Source: Megasphaera stantonii
GTDB lineage: Bacteria; Bacillota; Negativicutes; Veillonellales; Megasphaeraceae
Length of the DNA: 64,000 nucleotides
Direction: 5' to 3'
Assembly (NCBI RefSeq): GCF_003367905.1
Contig: NZ_CP029462.1
Coordinates: forward strand, 1,116,001-1,180,000
Part shown: one piece after another, positions 52,919 through 61,418 of the stretch
Layout of the letters: each line of letters starts with the position of its first letter
Position numbering within the stretch: position 1 is the stretch's first letter
Translations under genes and position numbers: made by a program
Notes under the pieces: model-generated
What the model saw: only the letters and a program-made list of their open reading frames with translations
The model's database searches: none
Told to the model about the DNA's origin: nothing

Positions 52919-53440
52919 TTACTGCTGGAGCCAGCGGCGCACGTCGTCTTCGGCATCGAGAATCGTCGTGCCGAACAGCGTCAGTCCCTGCCCGATCGTC
53001 GCCGTCGGGCACAGATCGTGCAAATCCTGCAAGCTGGTGCCCCAGCCGCTGCCTTCGTGAGTGCAGAAGGGCATGATGAGCTTTCCGCCGAAGTCATGGG
53101 ATTCGAGGAAGGTCCACACGGCCATGGGCATCGTGCCGCACCAGTTCGGATAGCCCAGGAACACGACGTCATACGGCGCGACACTGTCCAGCTGCCGTTC
53201 CAAAGCCGGGCGGGCGCCATCGGCCTTTTCCTGTCTGGCGGCGGCTACGGTTTCTTTATAATCGTACGGATAGGGAATATCGCGCCGTATATGGAACAAC
53301 GCGCCTCCCGTATACTGCCGTATCATGCGAGCCACCCGCTCCGTATTGCCGACAGTCAGATCGACTAATTTCCCGCTGGCATAGTTTTGGCCGGCGTGAG
53401 AAAAATACGCAATGAGACAATTTTGTTCCCTATACTTCAT
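52919..53440 (-). CDS. Flavodoxin
   Basis: A 173-residue FMN-binding flavodoxin. The phosphate-binding region is YFSHAGQNYASGKL followed by VGNTERVARMI, and the later loops are YPNWCGTMPMAVWTFLE and THEGSGWGTS. The frame extends upstream to 53494, but ATG 53440 fits the fold and has AAGGGATG upstream. It would carry low-potential electrons, replacing ferredoxin in some reactions, or serve in a flavodoxin-like reductase. Gene neighbourhood gives no partner. Confidence 0.85.
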   Translation of the reverse strand: MKYREQNCLIAYFSHAGQNYASGKLVDLTVGNTERVARMIRQYTGGALFHIRRDIPYPYDYKETVAAARQEKADGARPALERQLDSVAPYDVVFLGYPNWCGTMPMAVWTFLESHDFGGKLIMPFCTHEGSGWGTSLQDLHDLCPTATIGQGLTLFGTTILDAEDDVRRWLQQ

Positions 53441-53618
53441 GCTCTCGCATCCCTTCTCTCCAGATACGCCGCAAATGCTGACTTGCTGCGGCATCTATTA
53501 TTATATGCCAAAAGCAGCCTCCCGTGAAGACAGACAAGACATCGGCATAACGAATCATTTTGTTATGCAGTGCGCGAATAGATTCCCATGTATCAGGCTA
53601 TGCAGTCTGCAATCGTCA

Positions 53619-53627
53619 TGATATACT
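53619..53627 (+). promoter_or_regulatory. Extended -10 promoter of candidate toxin RNA I
   Basis: TG-A-TATACT is an extended -10 box (TATACT at 53622-53627); a -35 match is weak, as is usual with extended -10 promoters. The start would be near 53634, and the transcript about 214 bases to the terminator. Confidence 0.55.
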
Positions 53628-53671
53628 AAGACCGTTGCTCGCTCCATCCTGGCAACAGGAAGGTGGTGAAG

Positions 53672-53695
53672 CCTGTGCAAAAAAACACTCTCTAT
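53672..53695 (+). repeat. Direct repeat a, at the toxin start
   Basis: CCTGTGCAAAA, three extra A, then CACTCTCTAT. It covers the GTG start of the small ORF. The same sequence without the extra A lies at 53852-53872. Confidence 0.82.
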
Positions 53696-53782
53696 TTATT
53701 TTGGAAAGCTGTCATGGTAAATGTAACCGCCTACTACATTTGCAAAGGACTAGACATGCTTTTCCAGTTACTGAGCAACTAG
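53675..53782 (+). CDS. Candidate Fst-like type I toxin, 35 residues
   Basis: GTG at 53675-53677 follows AGGTGGTG by six bases. The peptide starts QKNTLYLFWKAVMVNVTAYY after the initiator and continues as a hydrophobic, weakly charged stretch ending LLSN: a membrane-active peptide is plausible. The locus has the layout of pAD1 par: a toxin mRNA (RNA I) of about 214 bases, a short antisense RNA II from the far side, a shared bidirectional terminator, and direct repeats at both 5' ends. A GNRA-loop hairpin (CCTG-GCAA-CAGG) precedes the ribosome site. The sequence does not match Fst by eye. Confidence 0.55.
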   Translation: MQKNTLYLFWKAVMVNVTAYYICKGLDMLFQLLSN

Positions 53783-53811
53783 TCTCGGATTGACATTTCC
53801 GTAATTATGTC

Positions 53812-53847
53812 AAAAAGCCCATGAGACCGCCATCTCATGGGCTTTTT
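53812..53847. terminator. Shared bidirectional terminator of RNA I and RNA II
   Basis: AAAAAGCCCATGAGA pairs perfectly with TCTCATGGGCTTTTT around CCGCCA, giving five T at either end. Confidence 0.93.
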
Positions 53848-53851
53848 CATA

Positions 53852-53872
53852 CCTGTGCAAAACACTCTCTAT
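53852..53872 (+). repeat. Direct repeat b, in the antitoxin region
   Basis: The same 21 bases as repeat a, minus three A, about 180 bases downstream and beyond the terminator. Confidence 0.82.
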
Positions 53873-53890
53873 ATAGTCTTGCCTAACTGC

Positions 53891-53919
53891 ATTATAACAA
53901 GGCTCTCACTGCAAGTCAA
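53891..53919 (-). promoter_or_regulatory. Strong promoter of RNA II
   Basis: On the minus strand TTGACT (53914-53919) and TATAAT (53891-53896) are separated by 17 bases. No protein gene follows it, only the repeat and the terminator. Confidence 0.85.
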
Positions 53920-53942
53920 TGCTCCGCGCCCCGATATGCCGC

Positions 53943-54518
53943 TTATCCCTGCAGCAGCTGCCGGGCAAAGGCTCTGGCGCGTTCCGCTTTTCCTTCGTCC
54001 ATGAACACGGTCTTATATCCCAAATGCCGCTCGGCAAACAGTCCGGCGTAGCGGAGCCTGGAATGCTTGCAGTAGCGCCGTACGCCTTCGGCGAAGAGGT
54101 CCGCGCCGTGCTCCGGCTTATAGCCGCAGGTCGTAAAGACGGCGACCTTCTTGCCGGCCCACAGCGCCGGGCCTACTTCGTCGCCGTAATATTTATTGAA
54201 GCCGTATACGCAGCGGTCCAGCAGGGCTTTCATCGGCGCCGTGCAGTACCAGGAATAGATAGGCGTCGCCAGGACGATGACATCGCTGTCCTTTATGTCG
54301 GCAGCGATGGCCGTCATATCGTCGTCGATGACGCAGTTGAAATCAGACCAGTCCTTCTGGCAGCCGCGGCAGGCGTGACAGCCTTCTATCTTTTTGTCGT
54401 ACAGCCAGGTCAGCGTATATTCTGCGCCGCCCCGTTTCAATTCGTCGCAGAAGGGCTCCAGACATTGGGCCGTGTTGCCGTGCTTTCGCGGGCTCCCCAT
54501 CAAAATCGCAAACTTCAT
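53943..54518 (-). CDS. Flavodoxin family protein (NADPH-dependent FMN reductase type)
   Basis: A 191-residue flavin protein. The phosphate loop is GSPRKHGNTAQ at about 8-18; CHACRGCQKD gives a cysteine cluster at about 48-57; ATPIYSWYCTAP is the second flavin contact. Like the protein at 22165, it resembles iron-sulfur flavoproteins with one or two extra cysteines. AGGAGATGAGGCG precedes the ATG. It is monocistronic. The electron acceptor is unknown. Confidence 0.85.
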   Translation of the reverse strand: MKFAILMGSPRKHGNTAQCLEPFCDELKRGGAEYTLTWLYDKKIEGCHACRGCQKDWSDFNCVIDDDMTAIAADIKDSDVIVLATPIYSWYCTAPMKALLDRCVYGFNKYYGDEVGPALWAGKKVAVFTTCGYKPEHGADLFAEGVRRYCKHSRLRYAGLFAERHLGYKTVFMDEGKAERARAFARQLLQG

Positions 54519-54627
54519 CGCCTCATCTCCTCATACATCACAAAAACTGTTTCATCCCTATAGTTTCATTTATGAATCGAATAATGATGATTTTATTTTA
54601 TCATAAGCCAGCCTATTTGGCGAATCT

Positions 54628-54655
54628 TTGCAAGGACTGCGTATTGTAGTACAAT
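54628..54655 (+). promoter_or_regulatory. Promoter of dapL
   Basis: TTGCAA (54628-54633) and TACAAT (54650-54655) are separated by 16 bases. Confidence 0.6.
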
Positions 54656-54715
54656 AGTAAAAGATTATGCAAATCATACTATAGATTAGAAGCTATATAA
54701 GGAGGGCTCCGCATC

Positions 54716-55957
54716 ATGGCTCATGTAAATGAAAATTATTTAAAGCTCCCCGGCAACTATTTATTCGCTACGATTGCGAAAAAAGTAGAAGCCTTTTCTA
54801 AAGCGCACCCTGAAGCAAACATCATCCGTCTCGGCATCGGCGACGTAACGCGCCCCCTGGCTCCGGCCATCATCGAAGCGATGCACAAGGCCGTCGACGA
54901 AATGGGCAAGGCCGAAACATTCCGCGGCTACGGCCCCGAACAGGGATATGATTTCCTCCGTCAGGCCATCATCGACGGCGACTACAAGACGCGCGGCATC
55001 GACCTCGACATCGACGAAGTATTCGTCGGCGACGGCGCAAAGACCGACGTTGCCTGCATTCAGGAAATCTTCGGCAGCGATTTGAAATTCGCCGTAGCCG
55101 ACCCGGTATACCCGGTTTACCTCGACTCCAACGTCATGCTCGGCCATACGGGCGACTGGAACGCCGAAAAGGGCATTTACGACGGTGTCGTCTATCTCCC
55201 CTGCACGGCTGAAAACGGCTTCAAGGCCGAACCGCCGACGGAAGACGTAGACATCGTATACCTGTGCAACCCCAGCAACCCGACGGGCACGGCCATGTCC
55301 AAGGCCGAACTGGAAAACTGGGTCAAGACGGCGAAAGAAAAGAAATTCATCATCATCTACGACTCAGCCTATGAAACATATATTACAGAACCGGACGTTC
55401 CCCACAGCATTTTTGAAATCGAAGGGGCTAAGGAAGTCGCCATCGAACTGCGTTCGTACTCCAAATGCGCCGGCTTTACGGGCACGCGCTGCTCTTACGT
55501 CGTCGTCCCGAAGGCCTGCGTAGGCTATAAAGCCGACGGCACGGCAGTCGAACTGAACCCCATGTGGAACCGCCGCCAGTGCACCTTCTTCAACGGCACG
55601 CCTTACGTCATCCAGCGCGCCGCCGAAGCGTACTACAGTCCGGAAGGCCAGAAGCAGTGCCTCGCCGACGTCAACTACTACATGGAAAACGCCCACATCA
55701 TCCGCGACGGTTTGGTAGCGGCTGGCTTCACGGTATACGGCGCGACGAACTCCCCCTATGCCTGGGTACAGACGCCGAACGGCATGAAGAGCTGGGATTT
55801 CTTCGACCTGCTCCTGGAAAAAGCCCACGTCGTCACGACACCGGGCTCCGGCTTCGGACCTCACGGCGAAGGTTACCTGCGCCTGACGGCCTTCGGCACG
55901 AAGGAAAACACCATCGAAGCGGTCAAACGTATTGCTGATTTAAAATTATTCAAATAA
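54716..55957 (+). CDS. dapL: LL-diaminopimelate aminotransferase
   Basis: A 413-residue PLP enzyme of lysine and cell-wall synthesis that turns tetrahydrodipicolinate directly into LL-diaminopimelate. The opening NENYLKLPGNYLFATIAKKV and GIGDVTRPL are diagnostic for DapL; NPSNPTGT and the Schiff-base SYSKCAGFTGTR complete the site. AGGAGGG precedes the ATG. Its presence implies the aminotransferase branch of diaminopimelate synthesis. The ychF gene follows by 16 bases, so the two are probably co-transcribed. Confidence 0.96.
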   Translation: MAHVNENYLKLPGNYLFATIAKKVEAFSKAHPEANIIRLGIGDVTRPLAPAIIEAMHKAVDEMGKAETFRGYGPEQGYDFLRQAIIDGDYKTRGIDLDIDEVFVGDGAKTDVACIQEIFGSDLKFAVADPVYPVYLDSNVMLGHTGDWNAEKGIYDGVVYLPCTAENGFKAEPPTEDVDIVYLCNPSNPTGTAMSKAELENWVKTAKEKKFIIIYDSAYETYITEPDVPHSIFEIEGAKEVAIELRSYSKCAGFTGTRCSYVVVPKACVGYKADGTAVELNPMWNRRQCTFFNGTPYVIQRAAEAYYSPEGQKQCLADVNYYMENAHIIRDGLVAAGFTVYGATNSPYAWVQTPNGMKSWDFFDLLLEKAHVVTTPGSGFGPHGEGYLRLTAFGTKENTIEAVKRIADLKLFK

Positions 55958-55973
55958 AAAGGTGGTTTAACCA

Positions 55974-57080
55974 TTGAGTACCAATCTGGAAGTCGGCATT
56001 GTCGGCTTGCCGAACGTCGGCAAGAGCACCCTGTTCAATGCCATTACCAAAGCCGGGGCAGAAGCGGCAAACTATCCTTTCTGCACGATTGAACCGAACG
56101 TCGGTGTCGTCGAAGTGCCGGACAACCGCATCCAGGTCCTGACGGACATGTATCATCCGAAAAAGACGATTCCCGCCGTCATGCGCTTCGTCGACATTGC
56201 CGGCCTCGTAGCCGGCGCGTCCAAGGGCGAAGGGCTGGGCAATAAATTCCTCAGCCACATCCGCGAAACCGACGCCATCGCCGAAGTCGTCCGCTGCTTT
56301 GAAGATTCCAATATTACCCATGTGGCCGGCTCCGTCGACCCAATCCGCGACATCGAAATCATCAACACCGAGCTGTGCCTGGCCGACTTGGAAACGACGC
56401 AGAAGCGGGCCGACCGCATCGCCAAGGTAGCCCAGTGCGGCGACAAGGCGGCGAAAGCGGAATACGAAGTCCTGAAAAAGGTCCTGGCGGCTCTCGAAGA
56501 AGGCGAACCGGCCCGTAAAGCCGGCCTGACGGAAGACGAGCTCCCTCATGTCAAGGACTTGAATCTCCTCACGCTGAAGCCGATCATTTACATCGCCAAC
56601 GTCAGCGAAGACGAAGCAGGCGATCCCGACTCCAACCCGAACGTCAAGCGCGTCGAAGAATACGCCGCTCAGGAAGGCGCTCAGGTCGTCGCCGTATCGG
56701 CTAAAATCGAATCGGAAATCGCCGAGCTTCCCGATGACGAAGCCTCAGTCTTCTTAGAAGAGCTGGGCCTTCCCGAATCGGGTCTGGACAAGCTCATCAA
56801 AGCCAGCTACTCCCTTTTGGGCCTTATCAACTTCTTCACGGCCGGCGCCGACGAAGTACGGGCCTGGACCATCGTCAAGGGCACGAAGGCGCCGAAGGCG
56901 GCCGGCAAAATCCATACGGACATCGAACGGGGCTTTATCCGCGCCGAAATCGTATCGTATGAAGACCTCATCGCCTGCGGCAGCGAACAGGCCGCCAAGG
57001 AAAAAGGCCTCGTCCGCCTGGAAGGCAAGGAATACGTCATGCAGGACGGAGACGTTACATACTTCCGTTTCAACGTCTAA
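55974..57080 (+). CDS. ychF: Redox-regulated ATPase YchF
   Basis: A 368-residue Obg-family ATPase. The P-loop GLPNVGKSTLFNAIT begins near residue 11; NYPFCTIEPNVG is switch I; VDIAGLVAGASKGEGLGN is switch II; a TGS domain ends the protein (YEDLIACGS..., residues 300-368). YchF binds ATP and associates with the ribosome and catalase control. The start is TTG 55974 with AAGGTGGT at eight bases; there is no ATG nearby. It ends at a strong terminator. Confidence 0.97.
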   Translation: MSTNLEVGIVGLPNVGKSTLFNAITKAGAEAANYPFCTIEPNVGVVEVPDNRIQVLTDMYHPKKTIPAVMRFVDIAGLVAGASKGEGLGNKFLSHIRETDAIAEVVRCFEDSNITHVAGSVDPIRDIEIINTELCLADLETTQKRADRIAKVAQCGDKAAKAEYEVLKKVLAALEEGEPARKAGLTEDELPHVKDLNLLTLKPIIYIANVSEDEAGDPDSNPNVKRVEEYAAQEGAQVVAVSAKIESEIAELPDDEASVFLEELGLPESGLDKLIKASYSLLGLINFFTAGADEVRAWTIVKGTKAPKAAGKIHTDIERGFIRAEIVSYEDLIACGSEQAAKEKGLVRLEGKEYVMQDGDVTYFRFNV

Positions 57081-57106
57081 TATCGTCTATATTCGTAATA
57101 CACGCA

Positions 57107-57144
57107 TAAAAAAAGCGCTGTTCCCATCAGGGGCAGCGCTTTTT
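57107..57144. terminator. Terminator after ychF
   Basis: AAAAAAGCGCTG pairs with CAGCGCTTTTT around a GGGG-containing loop. It also serves the convergent XRE gene. Confidence 0.88.
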
Positions 57145-57152
57145 CACATGAT

Positions 57153-57398
57153 TTACATATATTCGTCTTCGTCGTGCCAGGACTTGCGGCCTTCCCGTTC
57201 GTCCGTAAAGCCGACGAGATAGTCCAGCGACACATGGTACAGCTTAGCCAGTACCATGAGCTTTTCTACGGAAATTTTTCGTTTTCCCAGCTCGTACATT
57301 CCATATCCAACTTGCGAACAGTTCAACACTTTCGCCACATCGGCCTGGGACATTTTCGCTTCCAGGCGAAGGGGCTTCAAACGGCTATAATATTTCAT
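57153..57398 (-). CDS. XRE family helix-turn-helix protein
   Basis: An 81-residue Cro/CI-type DNA-binding protein. The helix-turn-helix is MSQADVAKVLNCSQVGYGMY at about 16-35, followed by KRKISVEKLMVLAKLYHVSLDYLVGF. It has only the DNA-binding domain and a short acidic tail, so it may be a repressor of its own gene or an antitoxin without a visible toxin. GGTGG lies before the ATG. No toxin gene lies next to it. Confidence 0.88.
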   Translation of the reverse strand: MKYYSRLKPLRLEAKMSQADVAKVLNCSQVGYGMYELGKRKISVEKLMVLAKLYHVSLDYLVGFTDEREGRKSWHDEDEYM

Positions 57399-57582
57399 CG
57401 TACCACCCTAGCTCCACTGCAACAACGGGGAACACCGCATTCCCATTTACTTCATTATCTACCTTATATAACTATAATCTATTTGTATGGTTATATCAAC
57501 AATTTTATGACAATCTTTCCGCGAAAATATGGCGCAAGTTCATTCTTTCTTTACATATTATGCTATTCTATAAGGTAATAAA

Positions 57583-57627
57583 AAACGACAGGGAATATAT
57601 AAAAAAAAGTATAAACCCTGTCGTTAT
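57583..57627. terminator. Terminator after the FAD oxidase
   Basis: AACGACAGGG pairs perfectly with CCCTGTCGTT around an A-rich loop. It lies downstream of the minus-strand oxidase. Confidence 0.85.
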
Positions 57628-57653
57628 CTTTGTTATGATCTGCAAAGGCGCTC

Positions 57654-59063
57654 TCAGCCGACGTTGACGAGCTTGCCCGGATTCATGATATCATTCGGAT
57701 CCAAGGCCTTTTTGATAGCCCGGATCATCTTCAATTCTCCTTCAGGCGTGCAGGCTTCAAATTCTTCCAATTTCTTAAAGCCGATGCCGTGTTCTCCCGA
57801 CATTTTGCCGCCTAAGGCATATACGCGGGGGAACAAATCGTGATGAAAAGCTTTGATTTTATTAAACCATTCTTCCGGCGATAAGCCTTTATTATTCAAA
57901 GGCAGGACGTGAATGTTGCCGTCGCCGATGTGGGCTACGGTGACGCAGTACAAATCGTATTTCCGGCGCAGTTCCGGCAGCTGTTTCGTAATATCGGGAA
58001 TCTTGTCCAGCGGCACGACGAAATCTTCTGTCTGGAACATCTTGTCGACGCTGCGGGCCGCTTCGGCAAATTGCTTGCGCAGCTTCCAGATACGGGCGTC
58101 GGCTTCAAATTCGTCGATAGAGCCGTTGGCTTCCGCCAAGTCACAGAGCTGTTCCATCTTGCGGTCCGAATCGTCTTCGTTAAACGATTCGACCGTAACG
58201 ATGACGTAGTCGCAGCCGTCGTCGACGTGGGGCATCTTCATGTCCAGGAATTTGCAGGTCAGCTGCAATGCTTCGTTATCCATAAATTCGATGCTCGTCG
58301 GGTCGATGCCGGCTTTTAAAATCCTATTCGGCAGGGCGAAGGCTTCTTCATCAGATTTAAACACGCAGACCATGTTGAAGCTATACGGCGGCAGCGGGCG
58401 AAGTTTGACCGTAACCTCTGTGATGATGCCTAAAATACCTTCCGAACCTGCCAGCAGCTGTTCCAGGCATAAGCCGGTAGAGCACTTTTGCAGCCGCGCG
58501 CCGAGCGTGACGATATCACCGGTCGGCGTAACGACTTTCAAGCTGTAAATCTGGTGGCGCGTCGTGCCGTATTTGACGGCTTTATTGCCACCGGCGTTGT
58601 TGGCGACGTTGCCGCCGATCTGGCAGCTTTCGGCGCTGGACGGATCGCCTGCGTACAACAAATTATGTTTCCGCGCTTCAGCCTGCAAATCGCCGGTCAA
58701 TACGCCGGTCTGGCAGGTAGCGTACATATTGTCGGCGTCAAATTTCAAAATCTTGTTCATGCGTTCCAATTCGACGACGATGCCGTGATAGATGGGAATA
58801 GCGCCGCAGGCGACGCCGGAGCCGGCCGAACGGGGCGTCAATGGAACCAAATACTCGTTCGCCAGCTTGACGATCGCCGCTACTTCTTCCGTACTGCCGG
58901 GAAATACGACGACTTCGGGCTTGCGGAAGTAAATCGAATTTCCTTCTTCATCAGTCTGATAGGCCGTCAAATAATCTTCATCGGTCTTGACATACTTATC
59001 CCCTACGACGTTTCGTAATTTTTCCAGTAATTCCGGCGTAACCGGATTAAACGTTGCCATCAT
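57654..59063 (-). CDS. FAD-linked oxidase, D-lactate/glycolate dehydrogenase type
   Basis: A 469-residue flavoenzyme of the GlcD/vanillyl-alcohol-oxidase group. The FAD pyrophosphate region is PLTPRSAGSGVACGAIPI at about 73-91, with GGNVANNAGGNKAVKYG at about 149-165; C-terminal HIGDGNIH and GEHGIG are the substrate-site motifs of D-lactate dehydrogenases. Lactate-using Megasphaera couple such enzymes to electron-transfer flavoprotein, which is a possible role here. No Etf gene lies beside it. The leader carries a folded palindrome (59113-59145). Confidence 0.92.
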   Translation of the reverse strand: MMATFNPVTPELLEKLRNVVGDKYVKTDEDYLTAYQTDEEGNSIYFRKPEVVVFPGSTEEVAAIVKLANEYLVPLTPRSAGSGVACGAIPIYHGIVVELERMNKILKFDADNMYATCQTGVLTGDLQAEARKHNLLYAGDPSSAESCQIGGNVANNAGGNKAVKYGTTRHQIYSLKVVTPTGDIVTLGARLQKCSTGLCLEQLLAGSEGILGIITEVTVKLRPLPPYSFNMVCVFKSDEEAFALPNRILKAGIDPTSIEFMDNEALQLTCKFLDMKMPHVDDGCDYVIVTVESFNEDDSDRKMEQLCDLAEANGSIDEFEADARIWKLRKQFAEAARSVDKMFQTEDFVVPLDKIPDITKQLPELRRKYDLYCVTVAHIGDGNIHVLPLNNKGLSPEEWFNKIKAFHHDLFPRVYALGGKMSGEHGIGFKKLEEFEACTPEGELKMIRAIKKALDPNDIMNPGKLVNVG

Positions 59064-59112
59064 TCAATCGCTTCTTTCTGTATCTAAAATTTAGCTCATA
59101 CCCCTCACTTTG

Positions 59113-59145
59113 AGCCGCTCGCGAGTGTAGGAAATCCTACCGGCT
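59113..59145 (-). promoter_or_regulatory. Palindromic three-arm structure in the oxidase leader
   Basis: AGCCG (59113-59117) pairs with CGGCT (59141-59145), enclosing the palindromes CTCGCGAG (59118-59125) and GTAGGAAATCCTAC (59127-59140). It starts about ten bases into the transcript, a position for an operator or a regulatory RNA fold. Confidence 0.5.
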
Positions 59146-59162
59146 AAAAAGCGATTGAAGAT

Positions 59163-59190
59163 AGTATAGCACGTTAAAATATATTGTAAA
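59163..59190 (-). promoter_or_regulatory. Promoter of the FAD oxidase
   Basis: On the minus strand TTTACA (59185-59190) and TATACT (59163-59168) are separated by 16 bases. Confidence 0.65.
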
Positions 59191-59343
59191 GGCTGCTGTT
59201 TTCAATATATTTATCATTTACAAGGCAAGACGTCGTTATAAAGATAGGCTCTCTTCCGATAATTACTTATGGTTCTACGTTTTACCAAAATTAATTCTCT
59301 TTGGTTATATATTATTTTGTCATGCAATTCATGATTAGAATAC

Positions 59344-61263
59344 CTACTCAGAAAGCTGCTCCCACGTCTCGTACGCAGCGTCCAGCTGTGCCTGCGTTTC
59401 GTCGTAAAGGCGGGTCAGCTCCATCATCTTGTCGGCGTCGGTCTGCACGTCAGGCAGGTTCATCTGCACTTCGTACATCTTGAGCGTCGCTTCCAACTCG
59501 GCGATTTTCATTTCTATTTTTTCCAGCTTCAAGGCCGTTCCGTACGACGGTTCCTTGCGCGCAGGCCCTTTCTTGGCAGGCGGTTCCGCCTTAGCCGCTG
59601 CAGCGGCCGGCTTAGGCTTTGCCGCAGCCGTTTCCGCTTCCCGTTCGGCTAATTCCTGAGCCGCCCGTTCTTCCGCTTCCCGCACCTTTTCCCGGTAATA
59701 GGTATAGTTTCCTAAAAATTCCTTGATCTTCTTATCTTCCAGCACGAGGGTCCGCTGGGTAATCTTGTCTAGGAAATAGCGGTCGTGGGATACGACGAGG
59801 TACGTGCCGCCGAATTCCTGCAGGGCCTGTTCCAGTACTTCCCTCGTCGGAATGTCGAGATGGTTCGTCGGTTCGTCGAGGATGAGGAAGTTGGCGCCCT
59901 GCAAAAACAGCTTCAATAAGGCCAGCCGCGCCTGTTCGCCGCCGCTCAGGCTGTCGACGACCTTAAATACGTCGTCGCCTTGAAAGAGGAAGCGGCCCAG
60001 CACGGAACGGGCTTCGTCTTCGCCGTAGCTGAAATCGTTCATGATTTCTTCCAGCACCGTCCAGGCGCCGTGCAAATCCGTATGCTCCTGGGCGAAGTAG
60101 CCGATATGCACGCGGCTGCCCAGGGTGATGTGGCCCTTGTCCGCTTCGATTTCGCCCATAATCATGCGCAGGAGCGTCGTCTTGCCCGTGCCGTTCGGCC
60201 CGATGAGGGACGCCGACTCGCCGCGGCGCAGCAGCAGGGACAAGTGGTCAAATAACTGCCGGTCGCCGAAGCCGCCGCAGATATCGTCGAGGACGAGGAC
60301 CTTTTGGCCGCATTCTTCTGCCGGCGCAAAATGGAAATGCAGCGTTTCCGCTTCAGGAGCCAGTTCGATGCGCTCCAGCCGGTTGAGCTGGGACTGACGG
60401 CCCCGGGCCTGCTTGGCCTTGATGCCGGCCTTATACTTGCGGATATATTCTTCGGTCTGGCGGATATGGTCCTGCTGTTTTTGGTAGGCCCTTTCCAGAG
60501 CCTTGCGCTGCTCCGTCCGCTGGACGATGTACCGGGAATAATTGCCCTTGTATTTGGTCACCTTGCCGTGTTCCAGCTCCAGTATGCCCGTCGCCACCTT
60601 GTCCAGGAAATAGCGGTCGTGGGACACGATGAGGATGCCGCCGCCATAGGACAGCAAGTAGCCTTCCAGCCATTCCAGCATGTCCATGTCCAGATGGTTC
60701 GTCGGTTCGTCGAGGAATAAGTAATCGGGACGGCGTACTAAGGCCTTGGCCAGGTTGATGCGCGTCTTCTGGCCGCCGGAAAACTGCTGCACCGGCCGGT
60801 CCAAATCGGCTTCGCCGAAGCCCAGGCCGTGGACGATCTTCCGGGACATGGATTCGTATTCATAGCCGCCGAGCCATTCAAACCGTTCCTGCAGGCGGGC
60901 GTATTTGTTCATGACGCTTTCATCGTCGGGATGGGCCTGCATGTCCTTCTCCGCATCCTTGAGCTGTTCTTCCAGGCGCAGCACGTCCTGCCAGGCCTCG
61001 GTGATGGTCTGCCGCAGCGTTACGTCGTCTTCAAAGGCAATATCCTGCTGCAGGTAGCCGACCGATTCGCCTTCGGACACGACGAAGACGCCGCTGTCAT
61101 ATTCTTCCTGACCCATAAGGCATTTCAGGAGCGTCGATTTGCCTGCGCCGTTGGCTCCGATGAGGCCGATGCGTTCGCCGCGGCGGATTTCAAAGGATAC
61201 GTCCTGAAACACCGTATGGACGCCGAATGATTTCGATAATTTCTGTACTTTTATACTTCCCAT
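59344..61263 (-). CDS. ABC-F family ATPase
   Basis: A 639-residue protein with two ABC domains and no membrane segment. Walker A motifs are GANGAGKSTLL at about 34 and GPNGTGKTTLL at about 354; signatures are FSGGQKTRINLAKAL and LSGGEQARLALLKLF; the linker between them is the long helical pair typical for ABC-F (residues 240-310). A charged C-terminal coiled coil follows. ABC-F proteins act on the ribosome and some give antibiotic resistance; this one resembles the Uup/YfmR group rather than a specific resistance factor. The gene is monocistronic. Confidence 0.93.
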   Translation of the reverse strand: MGSIKVQKLSKSFGVHTVFQDVSFEIRRGERIGLIGANGAGKSTLLKCLMGQEEYDSGVFVVSEGESVGYLQQDIAFEDDVTLRQTITEAWQDVLRLEEQLKDAEKDMQAHPDDESVMNKYARLQERFEWLGGYEYESMSRKIVHGLGFGEADLDRPVQQFSGGQKTRINLAKALVRRPDYLFLDEPTNHLDMDMLEWLEGYLLSYGGGILIVSHDRYFLDKVATGILELEHGKVTKYKGNYSRYIVQRTEQRKALERAYQKQQDHIRQTEEYIRKYKAGIKAKQARGRQSQLNRLERIELAPEAETLHFHFAPAEECGQKVLVLDDICGGFGDRQLFDHLSLLLRRGESASLIGPNGTGKTTLLRMIMGEIEADKGHITLGSRVHIGYFAQEHTDLHGAWTVLEEIMNDFSYGEDEARSVLGRFLFQGDDVFKVVDSLSGGEQARLALLKLFLQGANFLILDEPTNHLDIPTREVLEQALQEFGGTYLVVSHDRYFLDKITQRTLVLEDKKIKEFLGNYTYYREKVREAEERAAQELAEREAETAAAKPKPAAAAAKAEPPAKKGPARKEPSYGTALKLEKIEMKIAELEATLKMYEVQMNLPDVQTDADKMMELTRLYDETQAQLDAAYETWEQLSE

Positions 61264-61418
61264 GGTTATCCTCTCATCTATGCTGCATCATGATATAATT
61301 TGCTAAGTATACATTATAGCATATCTGCTGCCGCCGCGACAGCTTCCGGCCGTTGTCATATCCCGGCGAATATGCTACAGTAAAGGCAAAGACACCTTTT
61401 GAAAGCGGGGGATAGATT

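Larger units (their letters stand above)
53811..53884 (-). ncRNA. Candidate antitoxin RNA II
   Basis: About 74 bases from the promoter at 53891 to the shared terminator. It carries the complement of direct repeat b, so its 5' part can pair with direct repeat a at the toxin start codon, while the terminator loops can kiss. That is how RNA II of pAD1 par acts. Predicted only. Confidence 0.6.
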
